Shown piece by piece: positions 32,867 through 45,700 of a DNA stretch of 64,000 bases (positions are counted from its first letter, which is position 1; every line of letters starts with the position of its first letter). The notes under the pieces were generated by a model that was given only the letters and a program-made list of their open reading frames with translations, did no database searches and was not told the origin of the DNA. The position numbers and the translations under genes are program-made. Source of the stretch: Mya arenaria (lineage: Eukaryota > Mollusca > Bivalvia > Myida > Myidae); the NCBI RefSeq assembly GCF_026914265.1, contig NC_069125.1, positions 7,460,117-7,524,116 on the forward strand, read 5' to 3'.

Positions 32867-33131
32867 GTGATATCAATCGGAACACCATTGCCTGTATCTA
32901 TCTCGGAGATGGCCGAGTTGTTATGATTGAGTTGGTATTAAAAATCAAAATTTTCAAAATGATAATGAGGGCTATTATAATTTAAAGTTTCATTATCAAT
33001 TAAAGTGTAAAGTTTTATAAAACATACTAAACTTCATATTTTATCATGCAACGTGGAAACTATTGAAGGCATTGTACTGCAATTTATGAACTAGTCCCTA
33101 AGTTGGAATATTTTTAAAGTAATAACAAATA

Positions 33132-33169
33132 TAGTCGGCGCCCTTCTGGGCGCAGAAGGGCGCCGACTA
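33132..33169. repeat. Perfect 17-bp-arm hairpin
   Basis: The arms at 33132-33148 and 33153-33169 are exact inverse copies (TAGTCGGCGCCCTTCTG) around a four-base GGCG loop. It is very GC-rich against an AT-rich background. Possibly two abutting transposon ends, or a structured RNA or DNA site. Confidence 0.85.
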
Positions 33170-33502
33170 ATAATAAGAAACTACGTATTACACAGGGAAA
33201 CAAAATGCCATATTGTAATTATTATAGTTAGATCTTGACCAGCACTTGGTGTCAATTCAATTTGTGCATTATGTCGGTGGTAAATGTAACAGTGACACTT
33301 CTATTAAAACTTCTTGTAAAAACTAGGACATAGCCTAGGATCATGATCTCAATAGGCACATTGCTTTTCAATAGTATTTGACCTCTCTTGAAAATCAGGA
33401 CGAACGTTCAGCCATTTAACGGTACTTTGTTCAGTCAATTAAAACATAACGGGCCTTTAAATGTGATATATATTAACGTCAGAAGCAACGAAGGAAACAG
33501 TT

Positions 33503-33503
<1 letters not shown>

Positions 33504-33548
<45 letters not shown>
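33504..33548. repeat. TG microsatellite followed by CG run
   Basis: A TG-dinucleotide run grades into CGCGCG. Frames across it are chance. Confidence 0.9.
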
Positions 33549-33549
<1 letters not shown>

Positions 33550-34326
33550 ACGTGTGTATGTGTACTTGAGTTTGTGTATGTGCGTGCGTGCCTACGTGTG
33601 TTTCCAGTGAAACTCACTTAAAAGTCGTGATAAAGTCGTCGTCAGTGCCACGAAATAACTTGGTCGTATTTCCAACACCATCGGAAGTATATTGACATGA
33701 ATATTGCAATATAAACTAGGTACAACCCAGCAGCCTTAAAGAATATCACAATGACACACACCTTCTTATTCATAAGAGGTTTGATAATGATAAATGGTAC
33801 GCATAGCATCATCACTCTGGGGACCGGGGCACACAAGGATCAAGGACTGACATACTCGACAAGTGGAGCAACTTCACCAGACAACAAACGCAACATTCAA
33901 AATAGCGTTATTTATAAATGTTGACATTGCCGCTGCAAAAGATATAAGGATAAAAAGGACGTGCTTTTGCAGCTGAGCATGACTGCATGCAATGGCTATG
34001 CAATTAATTTATAGCACATAACTAAGTAATCTAAATGCTTGTGCAAGGTAAATTGCGTTGCTACTTGTTATTTATGTTACGTTTAGAGACCACAACTGCT
34101 TGAAGTTGTTACTAATGTGAACGCTATTTATTGAAATATAAAATACATGTATATAAATTGAAAGTAAAGCCGAATTAATTCAGTGTTTACCTTGTTTTGA
34201 ATTGAACGCCATCCTGCTTAAATCGCCTGAGATATTCAATAAAGTGTACTTGACAGAGAACGAGGGAGGTGTATGACTCTTTTTTAAATAAAAATAAAGT
34301 GCCTCCACAGCCTGTTTGTTGAAAAA

Positions 34327-34332
34327 TTTATT
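34327..34332 (-). terminator. Polyadenylation signal of the CYYR1-like gene
   Basis: AATAAA on the minus strand, about 70 bp past the stop codon. Confidence 0.6.
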
Positions 34333-34400
34333 CAAATGTATCTGAAACATACAATAAACAACAAGAAAATGGTGTGCCTGTATCTGTCACTCTATGTGTA

Positions 34401-37400
34401 TTAGTGAACATTCATGCCTCCACTGGGTTGATAGGCTGGTGGCGGATTAGAGGGTATGACTTGCGTGTAAGGCGGCGGTTGGACGGGCAATTGGCCATAG
34501 GGGGCGGCATATTGACTGTTGATGGCCGGGTTAATCTGAACGACGCCTCCTGGAGTGCCGTACGGGTGGCCATATTGCTGACCAGTATACACCACTGAAT
34601 AAAAAGATAAACAGAATAGAAAAAGATTGTGAACATCTGAAAGAGAACCATAGATCAGTTTTCACGCACCATTCAAGAAATAATGCTACACTCTCCTTAG
34701 AACTATTAAAGAACGATTTGACTACTTACATAGTCTGAATCACTGCGCGCATATACATGACAACCACGAATTGTCACATATCTATACGCACACTATTTTC
34801 ACCACGCACTTAAGAGTTCAGCGAAAAAAAACATTTACTTTATTTAGTGGGAGAAAAAGCATCTACCATAGCCGCTGTTGCATGTGAGCTCAAATATTCC
34901 ATCGTTTACCAGTTAGTGTTACATTAAAATATCAGCCACAACGAAACCAGCGTCGCCTTGCTCCAAAAATAATGTCGTGATTGGAGCTGATTATCTAGGC
35001 CTCCAAAAAGAAACGGATACTTAATTACATTAGCTTTATCGAAATAGAATTAAAATCTTTAGCTGGCTTTACAGTCGAACTGCATATTATTAATAATATT
35101 TGAATAATTAAATGGTAGCATACATACGAACCTGAAAGTGACTGGTTGACGTTTTGAGGGTTTATCACGTGACCGGGTCTCTTGTTCTTTTTGACAGCTA
35201 GGACAACACACAAGGCGCATATGCCGAGGACAACGAAAGAAGCGAGCACGATACCAACGATTGCTCCACCACCTAAGTTAGCGTATCTGCTGAAAGAATA
35301 ACACATTGATTATATAGCCAGTATATTTACCAGTTTACATTTAACCGTATTTCTGAAGTGCCAAGTCATCATGAGTATACTGTTAACATATACTATGCTT
35401 TACGAATATTAATATATTCAGAGAAATCGTGACACGGAATATGAGTCAAAGAAGCTTGGACTGACAATACACGGAGCTCCTCCATTTTTCAAACGAAGAA
35501 GTAGTAGTAGATCGTAAATTTTAAATATTATTTATATTGAATTGTTGTGTTTTGACGTGTTTTTTTGGTATTACTAAGTTTAAATTGATCGCCAGTGAAG
35601 TGTATTATAACATGAACATAAATAAAATGGAAAATAGCCGAGGAGTTCCGAATGCCAATAGATGATCTTCATTGGGGCCATTCGGAACTCTTCGGCAATT
35701 TTTATCGAAACCAACTTCGGATGTATACTGGTACATCAGTAGAAGTAGTTCGTAAAATTTTGAATTATATCATTAAATAAATGTAGTGGTTTAGCTTATA
35801 TTAGTTGATCTAAGTTTAAATTGATTGCCAGCGGAGTGTATTTTAGCACACATAATTAAGATTACCAAGAGTTAAGTCATTAACTTTAACTGCAAAATTA
35901 AATTACTATACGCGATCTACTTGCAGCGGACTTAAACGTACCAATTCCTGAGTGTGTAAACCGTCAAAATACATCCGAGGTTGTTTCCGATGAGAATGGC
36001 CGATGAGTTCCGTATGCATGGGGCTAGCTCATTCGGAAATCCCCGGTCATTTTCAATCGAAAACAACCTCGTATATGTCGGCACATCAGTAGAAGTAGGT
36101 CGTAAAATTCTAAATAATAGATAAAATATTTTGTAGTGTTTGAACCTATGTGTATTGCTAAGTCTAATTATTTGCCACTGAAGTGTATTATTGCATAAAT
36201 AAATACGCTTCCTAAGTGTTACATGGCCACCAATTCCCCTGTTAAAAAGACAAAATATCTGTACACATTTTCATCTTGTATGTCTCTTTTTGTTTTGATC
36301 ATATCCAGAAATGTGTCGTTCGTGGTGGCATAGATCATCACTAGCAGGCAAGGACTCAACGGTGCAATGTGTAGAATAATCGAGAATATAGAATTAATGA
36401 AAATGAATAATCAGATTTATTGAAAATAAATTATGACTTATACAATTAAGTTAAGAATATTTTTCCACTGTATTTCAAAAATGCAAAGAATGCCTTCTTA
36501 CTAATACTATCCGTTTGATGTTGTTTTTTATCTGAAAATGATATTTTTGCCCCAAAGGAAGCAGTTCTGCAGTCCATGTCACAATTTATGTATTTGAACC
36601 TACCAGCACTGCATGTTATCCTCGCAGCAGTAGTACCCGCTCTCACAGTATGTATAGGCGTAGCCATAGTGGTAGCAAATGTCCGTGTCCGCCTTGACCG
36701 GCCACGCTGGAGATGTAGAATGTTCGGTTAAGTTTTATTGTCAACATACAGTAGTTCTGTTTCTTTGTCTTATAATCGTATCAATAAATCGTGTACCAAT
36801 GTAATATGTTTGAAATTACTGCATTGCGTTCTGATCGATGTATTCGACACGAATATATTTGTGGTGATATCAAGAGCGTTTTGTGACGTCGTACTAACTT
36901 CGAGCAATGATACCTTTTAGGATGTGACGTCAGAAGAGTGGAATAGATTAACGTTTGTGCCTGCAGATTGTGAAAGTCAAAATGAATATAATATGATACT
37001 TAAACATATTGTGTACCGCTATGGGGCTGCCAAGCATTTGACCATGTAGCTATGCAAGTCTTTTGGGGGAAATGAACACGAATAGACATGAAAGTGAAAT
37101 AAATGGGTTCAAAAATTTCAAGTGCACCCTTATTCAAAATCAATACATACACATGTATAACAAACATCCATTTTGACTGATAAACCTTTAACTACTTACT
37201 AAATAATGCATTTATGGAAAATATTAATTACTGATAACAAGATTATAACCGTGTATTTAACAGAAGAACACGCCAAAATGTTAAATGATTGGCGAATGCT
37301 AAAATATTTACTGTGATCTTTTATAGTCTCGCAAGGTAGAAATACCGTGTTTTATGCACACTTCTTTCAAATTATGCTCGGTGTCCGTCGTAAGAACCAT

Positions 37401-38357
37401 TGTTTTTCGACATTCATTCATCCTTTTTGGAATATTAAAACACTATTATTCATTATCACGGGTTAGTCTTATTTGTGAGTAGGAGTGCATCTTCAATACA
37501 CTTGCAAATGATTACAGGGGCGGATCCAGGAATTGACGTTAGAGATGTTGTAACCTAGGAGCACAACTTTTTGACCGTGATTGGCCACTCCCTCAGCACC
37601 GAACTAAACTGGTTTAAAATGTTAGCGGGGTTAAGGGGTACTCGCCCTAGAAAATTTCTTGTCCGGATTCGTGCATGTTTAGCGTATTTCATTACCTTTT
37701 TCTCAGATATTGACATAAAATGTAATCTTGGACGATTCTAAAGGGGCGAACGCCGGGTGCCCCCACCCCCCTTAAATCCGCTAGTGGGTCATACATTATT
37801 CAGCTGATTCGGTACCCTTCTGTGCCTAAGCATTTCCGTGGTCATAATACCAAATCATAGCAAAACAATCGTGACAGATGATTTAAAGATGCACTCTTAT
37901 TTCCAAATAAGATTTACCACAATTAATAATATTGTTTTAATATTCCAAAAAGATGAATAAATTACGAAAACAATGGTTCTTATGAAGGACCCCAAGTTGA
38001 ATTTGAAAGAAATACGCACAGCAAATATTTTAGCATTCACCAATCATTTAACGTTTTTGCGCTTTCTGCTGTTAAATACACGCTTACATCTTGTTTACAG
38101 TAATTTATATTTTCCATAAATGCATTATTCAGTAAGTAGTTAAAGGTTATATATGTTTTTTTATGAATAAAAGGATCACCTCTTAGTGATTCCAAAAAGA
38201 AAAAAAGTAGTTAAAGGTTTGTCAGTCAAAGTTGATGCCTGTTATACATGACAGTGTATGTATTGATTTTGAATAAGAGTGTCACTTTAATTAACTTACC
38301 AATAAACACTGTAAGATATATAAGAATAAATCCAAATGAATGAAAAGTATGTCTCAT
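34401..38357 (-). CDS. CYYR1/Shisa-like cysteine- and tyrosine-rich single-pass membrane protein
   Basis: Four exons with consensus borders and matching phases: 38357-38300, 36706-36604, 35289-35132, 34594-34401, giving 170 residues and a TAA stop. Residues 1-19 are a signal peptide (FGFILIYLTVFI). The ectodomain is short with paired cysteines (ICYHYGYAYTYC, GYYCCED, QCC). A transmembrane helix follows a triple glycine (AIVGIVLASFVVLGICALCV), then a basic stop-transfer KKNKRP. The cytoplasmic tail is Pro/Tyr-rich with PPPYTQV and PPPAYQP. This is the plan of CYYR1 and Shisa-type proteins, whose PPxY motifs bind WW domains of NEDD4-type ligases. PPPY here is a PPxY motif; PPPAYQ is not an exact one. 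It is divergent from the INO80E gene. The exact orthologue (CYYR1 versus Shisa-like) is uncertain. Confidence 0.85.
35470..36230. mobile_element. Cluster of three MITE copies in a CYYR1-like intron
   Basis: Copies at about 35470-35655 (internally shortened), 35678-36016 (near full length) and 36029-36227 (right part lost) share TTCGGAAC/CGAGGAGTTCCG ends and internal phrases CATCAGTAGAAGTAG, TCGTAAAATT and AAATTGAT with the copy at 32509-32866. Head-to-tail packing of the same family suggests local transposition or tandem duplication. Confidence 0.75.
37121..38286. mobile_element. Long inverted-repeat (foldback) element in intron 1 of the CYYR1-like gene
   Basis: The left arm 37121-37493 and right arm 37884-38286 are diverged inverse copies. 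Shared phrases read in the same order on opposite strands: CTTATTCAAAATCAATACAT, CCTTTAACTACTT, ATAATGCATTTATGGAAAAT, TTAAATGATTGG and TTTTTGGAATATTAAAACA. The right arm has an extra segment of about 70 bp flanked by AGTAGTTAAAGGTT. A partial relative lies at about 60730-60900. Confidence 0.8.
37514..37793. mobile_element. MITE-like insert between the foldback arms
   Basis: The left edge reads AGGGGCGGATCCAGG; the right edge, in reverse complement, reads CACTAGCGGATTTAAGG. The right part matches the fragment near 5176 (TCGTCCAAG...). Ends are imperfect; the family is unnamed here. Confidence 0.45.
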
Positions 38358-39732
38358 TTGGATGCAAATGTCCATTTTTAATTACAAACTTTTAAAACGT
38401 ATATTTTTCACCAAGTCAGTTTAAACATTGTGTGTGAATATCTTATATAAAGTAGTACATTTATACGAGCATTTGTTGTCAACCGGTCAGCGACCGTCTA
38501 TTATGTTTTGATTGAAGTTTATCCATTAATCAATACTGATCGGTTTAATAATTTTGACCATTGTCGATTACATAAAATAGTTCAATTGGTACCTCGGCTA
38601 AGGCCAATATTCAGCAATGACATTCATCACCGTACTTCCACATTGTAATGTCCAATACTTAATACATAATACTTGTGCATAGCTTTTATGGAATAAAAAA
38701 TAAAACAAAATAGAACGAAACCTTGTTCTAAATGATTATAAAAACGGAATATGTTTATTACAATATCATATGTTTTATCATTTTTATGATTAATCCCTCA
38801 AAATCCTCAAAATATTTATTGCAAAGTAATTAATGCAGAAAATAATACTAATAAAGCATCACAAATACAAGTATCTGGGAGTAGGATTATTATTGGTCCG
38901 ATTACATACATGTATATTTATCTAAATTGCCAGACATGTGATTAAAGTATTAGTTGTTTGTAGCCCCAATTTATTCGAAGAGTTACTCCCCTTCGACTGA
39001 AATTTGAAGAAGTGATGAAAACACAAACCTGATTTATTTCACAACTTGCTGGTTAATTCAATTTATTACTATAATCAGGTATGCTTAATTTACCTTTATC
39101 ACGTTTGAAATGGACGAATTAATGATCATAGTATCATATGCAGTCGCTATTAAACTGAAACCTGCCCGTTTTCGGACGCAATTATGATTCGGACAAGCGT
39201 TTTATTTTACTTTTGTTATTGTCAATTTATTTTCCATAGTAGTAAAGTATGAAACTGTATGAAAATGACAGAAACGCAAAAAATGAAGTGTAAGCAAAAA
39301 TGTCATTTCATATGTCACTATTATTTAAAAATATGTATCATTTTCGAAAGCTACCACACCTGTTTAAATATTGTGTGTTGGAAACTCGCACAACAAGTTT
39401 TTTTGTAATCCTTTACCCAACTTTAAACCACTGCATTCACGCTGCACTGCGGGGCCACCTGGAAGGTAAAAACACGTCCCATTTCATAATGGTGCATAAA
39501 TATAAACTGATTAATCGTCGAAAAGCTTCAAGAATGGCTTGAACCAAGGATGCTCGTTTCCAGTGTGTGATACCTTCAAATTTGTAAGAAGATACCTGAT
39601 TGTGCAAACAGAATCTATTTTTTCTATTATTCATGCAATAATTATCTACATTTATTTTTCTCAGTTTCAGCTTATACATTCAGTGACAGTCACTAGTTAA
39701 TCCATAAGTCACCATCTAGTGCAACTTCTCGA
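38358..39732. other. Divergent intergenic region between CYYR1-like and INO80E
   Basis: About 1.4 kb separates the two start codons, so promoters of both genes probably lie here. No TATA box, RNA gene or repeat could be assigned with confidence. Confidence 0.4.
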
Positions 39733-42700
39733 ATGGATAACCAAATTGACTACAAACAAAAGTACAAAGTCCTCAAAAAGAAATTGAAATTTCTTGTCTA
39801 TGTGAGTATAATCTTGATTGTTTGAATCTTACAGAACCACATATGATAAAAAGTTAGTAAGTATAAATAGACGCCAGAGGTCTTGAAAATAATTAGTTGT
39901 GGTTTGTTAATCGAAGGGAAACATGAAAATGCCTTTATTAATATGATAAAAAAGTGAATGCTCTCTATTGTGGCTAGATAAACAGATATGTCATTTCTGA
40001 TGATTGTGTTCATTCTAAAATCAAATATAATTTTGTATGTTAAACTTTTTTGTATTATTTATAAATTAAAAATACTGTTGCTTGAAAATTACCATTCGAT
40101 AAAAATATTTTATGTTAAAGAATTAAAGGATTTTTTTCCAAGGTAGCGTCAGTATCATTAAAGGGTCATGATGCTTTGGGAAAATTAAGTTCCTCATGTT
40201 AGTTTACTGAACTCCTTTCATGTTACAGGAGCAGGAATGTTTTCTTGAAGAGCTGAGAAAGTCTCAACGCCGTTTGCTGAAGGTTTCCAGGGACAGAAGG
40301 TTACACTTTCCAACATAAATCATTATTATCAATATCTTTCATAACGTGTTGAGTACTGGTTGATAAAAAAAGTTTTACATCATGTTACATTTTTCAGGGA
40401 TATATATATTGTATACAATGAATTATTCTTCAATAACCCTATATTGTCATTGTCTTCACAGCCAAGTGATCTAAGCTGCTGTTTAAAAGGGTACAATATA
40501 GGTTGATAGAATTTTATCTAATTTTAAGGCAATTGAGTTAAAAAGTGATAATGCATTAAAATTTAAAAAAAATGTATTAATTAACCTTTATTGTGCTCCT
40601 TTAAGTTTGTAGTGACAAATAATGCATAGTTAATTTAAGCTTTTGCCAGAATACTTATTTCTACAGGAAAACATTAGAGTTTCTATGCATATTTCTGCAT
40701 TGGTACGCTGCAGAACCCTTGAAAAGACCTCATAAATTATTTTTGATTACGATATTTTTCAAGTCGCCCATGGTACAAAACAACACATAGCACAGTAGTT
40801 TATGGGGGGTTTGCGATGATGGTTATTTGTTTATCATATGTCAGTGAGAAAGATGTGGAATTTTAGTATGAAGAATAAATAATGTACCAAAATTTAGCAC
40901 CGGTAAAAATCTATAAACAAACTAAATAAGCAACATTTTAGGATAAACACATTCTGAAATGTTTTGTATAGGCCCATTTCTGTGTAACAGTTAGATGGCA
41001 ACATAAATTGCCTTTAATTTGTCTCCATAAATGTACATGTGTATTACTTCATGTGGAAATTAACTTTCTAGTAAGTTATTTTTTTTCCTTTAGTTTTCTT
41101 CTTGACCGGCTTCTGCAGTATGAAAAGGTTGACGAATCGTCGGGAGACTCAGACATGACAGCCTCCAGCGACAGTGAACCCGAATCTCTCAGGCCGGAAG
41201 GCTCATCTGCTAAAAGGTACGTTACCTTATCCCTCAGTCATGGGTTTGATCTTACTAGAGATCAGACAGCATTATTTCTTTCTTTATAAGTGCCTTTATA
41301 AAGAAAATATTTTTATGGTAAATTTATAATATTCTAAACTTTAGGACTATAGACCTTCTTTAACTTTAACTTGTTTGTGTGGATAATGTTGTATTGATTC
41401 AGGATTACCGTTATAAATATCATTTATTTAGGGAAAAATTGGTTATGCCTATCCCCAGTCCTGTATTGGAAGAAATTGAGGAAATTGTGTGGATACTTTA
41501 TTTTCTCCCATTTGTTTCAAAAAGTTTAAGCCAAATCCAAAAACAAAAAAATAAAGCGGTGTGTTCTTGATTTATAATCTTGGTAGATACTGCAGAACAC
41601 ATTTTCATAATAAGTATCAGTTACCTTTTGAAATGGTATAACTACTGTATACATTTTTATTCCTGTCAGAAAGAGGAGCAGTCTACCAGCAGGTTTCGAC
41701 CCCTCAGCAGTCCTGGGAGGTATGGGGTTTACCACAATCCCACAACAGGTATGTCAGTGTTATACATGTATGTATATCTCAAGTCTTAATGGCAATTAAT
41801 CAAGATTGCGAATTTACCAGGTGGGATTTCAATGTTGTATACCACAGGCACTCTGCCAGTTGTTCTACATTTTTTGCTTGTCTTTTTTTCTGAGGGAAAG
41901 TGAAGATATTGTCATAGCCATGGTATTTTCGGCATTAGAGTTAATTTATATAAACTTTAATCTTGGCCATAACTCAAAAACCCTGCTGAAAAGTTTGAAC
42001 GTACCATATAAGTTCATCTTCTGGAACCAGCTACTGAACGGTTCACAAACACTGAATTTGTTCACCTGATGGTACCAGTTACTGAACTGAAGGGTTACCA
42101 CAAAGTGTATTAATGCACCATTCTGATGGTTCCTGTAACAATGAATGATAATTTATGTTTAAATAAATTCCATTATTTGTTATTTTGTAGGGATCGTCTA
42201 AAAAGAAAGCAAAGACAAGTATTAAAAAGAAACGTAAGTAATGAAACTTATGATCGATTAAATTATATGATTGATTTAATTTTAATTTCCTGAAACAAGT
42301 ATAAAAGTGTTACAGTGGTAAAATACCTTTCAAATGCTATGAGAACTGATCTAAAAGTGTCACATGGTTTCATCTTAAATTTGGAAAAATGATACCATCC
42401 TGCAATAATTATTATAACAGCAGTTTAGATACCAGTATATGTACAGGGGTAATTTGCATTTTATAGTTATCTGTTTTGCGGAATAAAGTTTCAATTACTA
42501 AGGTATATTCTATTGTATAGATGCTAAGTGTGAGCTAAATGGTAAACTGCGAGGTATGTTCGGAAAGTTCCCGGACTGTACTAATAACTTTGTTAGTTTT
42601 CAACGTAGAGCTTTGAAACTTCGGCCAAGTTGAGACACATATATATTCATTTTGATAATAAGCGGACATTCGCCTAAGTCAATACATTCTTAACATATTG

Positions 42701-45700
42701 TATCCATAGCAACATAATATTTGCTGTTGTGGAGCAAGCCATATATTTTCCTATAATGTTCACATTAAACGCATTTTGTAACGTTAAAAAACGCGGGATA
42801 CGTCATCTTGACGTCGAACCACAACATGACGTCATTAGTAAAATACGCATGACGTCATTTGAACAGACACCGCCTCGCAAAACAAACTCCAAAACAGGTG
42901 CTCAAAGCAAACATGCAACGCGAAATTATTGAAAAACAGCGTGTCGTGATACAGTTTCTCCAGAGTTTAGATGTTTCACCGTCGAAACATTGATACAGTT
43001 GAAGAAATCGTTTGGAGACCAAACTTTGAGTCGCACAGCTGTTTTTGAGTGGCACAGACGCTTTAAGGAGGGGCGCGAGTCAACATCCGACGACGAGAGA
43101 TGTGGGAGGCCGGCACTTGTGGCGAAAAAGCGCGAAATGGTAAAGTGCATGCTTGATAGGGACCGACGAGTGTCTACACGGGAAGTGGCCGAGGAATGTG
43201 ACATTGGGGTAGCAACAGTTAATTACTGTTAATTACTGAAGAGTTTAAGATGACAAAGGTGTGCGCACGTTGGATACCAAGGCTGTTGGATGACAATCAG
43301 ATGAAGGATAGGGTGAATAAATCATTGAACTTTTTGAGGTCCTATCGACGTGAAGGGGACATATTTCTTCAAAGAATAATCACAACAGATGAAACGTGGT
43401 TTCAGGACAATGCCCCAGCGCACAGGGCCCGGTACACAGAGTTGGAGCTGGATGTTCTCGGGATCGGCAGATTGGAGCACGCCCCCTACAGCCCAGACCT
43501 TGCGCCACTTGATTTTGCGCTTTTCCCGGCCGTCAATGCCCAGCTACGCGGAATCCGATTCGACGATCTCGAGAGCCTACGTTGTCACGTGCAGACAATT
43601 ATGTCTTAATTTGATAAACAATGGTTTCAAACTGTTTACACATCATTGGTCAGGAGACATGAACGTTGCGTGCAAGCACATGGCCGCTATTTCGATAAAG
43701 AGTAAACTGAATTGATGTTGACGTTATAAATTTTAACGTCGGGTTGCTCCGCCATATCGTTGGTAGATGTTTTAAATTTATTGTACCTTTTTTACTGTTA
43801 TATGTATGGAATCAAAATTTTAGAGTGAAATGGAATAAAAGATGTAGTAAATCCGTACTAAATTTTATTATAATACAATGAGCCTTTCAAAAGGAATGCG
43901 TTCAATCCGGGAACTTTCCGAACATACCTCGTATATAATGTGTGTATACCACATGATAAACAATGTCATAAATGCTACGCCAGAAGGCAATATTTTGCTT
44001 TAAATGAAGACTCAGCCCTGCCTTCAGTCTTTTACTAGTTTGATTGAGAGTTTAGTTTCTTAAAACACTTTGACAAACCATTTTGCAGGACTGATGGAGC
44101 ACTGTCAAAACATAATTTTGAAAATAGGTTTGAGGAAACTAATAACCTAATCAAATTCTGGTAATAAAACAAAGGTGGGGCTCTTGAAATGACATAGACT
44201 GCCATTTGTTTCATTTAAAATGGTAAAAAAAGGAAAAGTTACCTTTGTTTTAAGACATTATTCGAAACAAAATGTTGCCTTCGAAAGTAGCAAGTAATTT
44301 ACACATGGTATACACACACTGTATATGGTGAAATGTCATATTTTCAGACCTCTAGTGAAGTTTATACACTACATATTCTTTACTGTTTGAACAATCAAAG
44401 TCCAAATATATTATACTTATCTTCAATAATGTTATACTAAAATATAATAAAATATATACATGGAACAACTTCTCCTGATATGCTACGACATAGTAGTTGC
44501 TCTCTTGTAACCACTCTAGATTTTTTTATTCAGCCACCAAGAAGCAAGCCACTAGTTCAAATCCAATGTCAAGGGCAGAGTTAGAAAGACATTTAGAGTC
44601 CAAACAAGAACTATTCAGCATAGAAAAGACGCCATCATTTCTGCCTTCAGAGATCTTCAGCAATGACAACTCTAACATAGACAGGTATTCATGCTTATAT
44701 TGAAGTGCTGGTTCAACAGGGGAATAAACCTTAGTTTGGACTTGCACCAGTTGAACCTCCCTTGTAACTCAATGATAGTGTCTTTCTAGGCCAGGAAGGC
44801 ATGGTGGACATATGATAAGTGGCCCCTTCACCTGGAACTCTGCTTAAAGAAATTTGGGGAAACTTGAAGTACTCTGACAGTACTGATCAAACCCAAGGTT
44901 GTCTCCTGTGTACCGTACATTTAAGAACCAAGGTGTCTGTTTAAAATAAGAGTAAAGATAACTCATCCTGACTCCCATTTATCGCATGGACCTGATCATC
45001 AATTACCCACCATTACCTGAATACTCAGCTGAGCAGTATGTTCACGACATATATAAGTAACCAAGAAACCATGTGGTCTGAAACAGAATGTTCACTTTGA
45101 CAAGCAGCAGAAGAAAAGGCTTACTTAATAACACCCCATAAGCACCAAACTATGTCTATGGATGGTATTGCTGCATTGCTCTGGGTCCAGGAACTTGTAC
45201 CAATGTATCTGTCAAAATGTGCCCTGCCTCTGAGTACCATGTCCCACTCCTGAGTAACAACTTAACAACCCTTCTGAATTTAAGAACATTGCACCTTCAT
45301 GGGCTTTCTGCGAGCTGATGACCCTGGACCCGTATTCATTAACATCTGTCTGAATTTCAGGATCAGGTTCAGAAAAATGATTTTTTTCTCATCTTTCCAA
45401 ATATTCGTTATATAACTTATTTTGACAAAAGATGTGTGCCTGATTGTAAAACAGATTATTTATAACCCCCCCCCCATTTTTTACGGTCTTTGCTCATAAA
45501 ATAGCATTTAAACAACAAAAAATCATTTTTTTTTATTAAGTCTTAGTCTTATATTCAGACTCAAGACATTAGTGAATATGAGGAATGATACACATAAATA
45601 CAGTGGAGTCTGAAGTTTTATTTATCTTACCAGGATATATATATAACAGATCTGTTGCTGTAACTTCAATGTCATAGTACTGATTAAGTTCAATATGCAA

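Larger units (their letters stand above)
29641..34310. other. Intergenic region; repeats only
   Basis: No host exon recognised. It contains a dispersed repeat at about 29945-30125, related to 43937-44180 (shared TCATAAATGCT...GAAGGCAATAT and GGTAATAAAAC). It also contains a minisatellite, two MITEs, a hairpin and a TG microsatellite (separate entries). Confidence 0.5.

Noticed and set aside
33388-33621. Frames rich in Cys-Val or Thr-His across the TG repeat
   Set aside because: Translated microsatellite.
42926-43204. Minus-strand frame across the mariner
   Set aside because: Antisense of the transposase helix-turn-helix.
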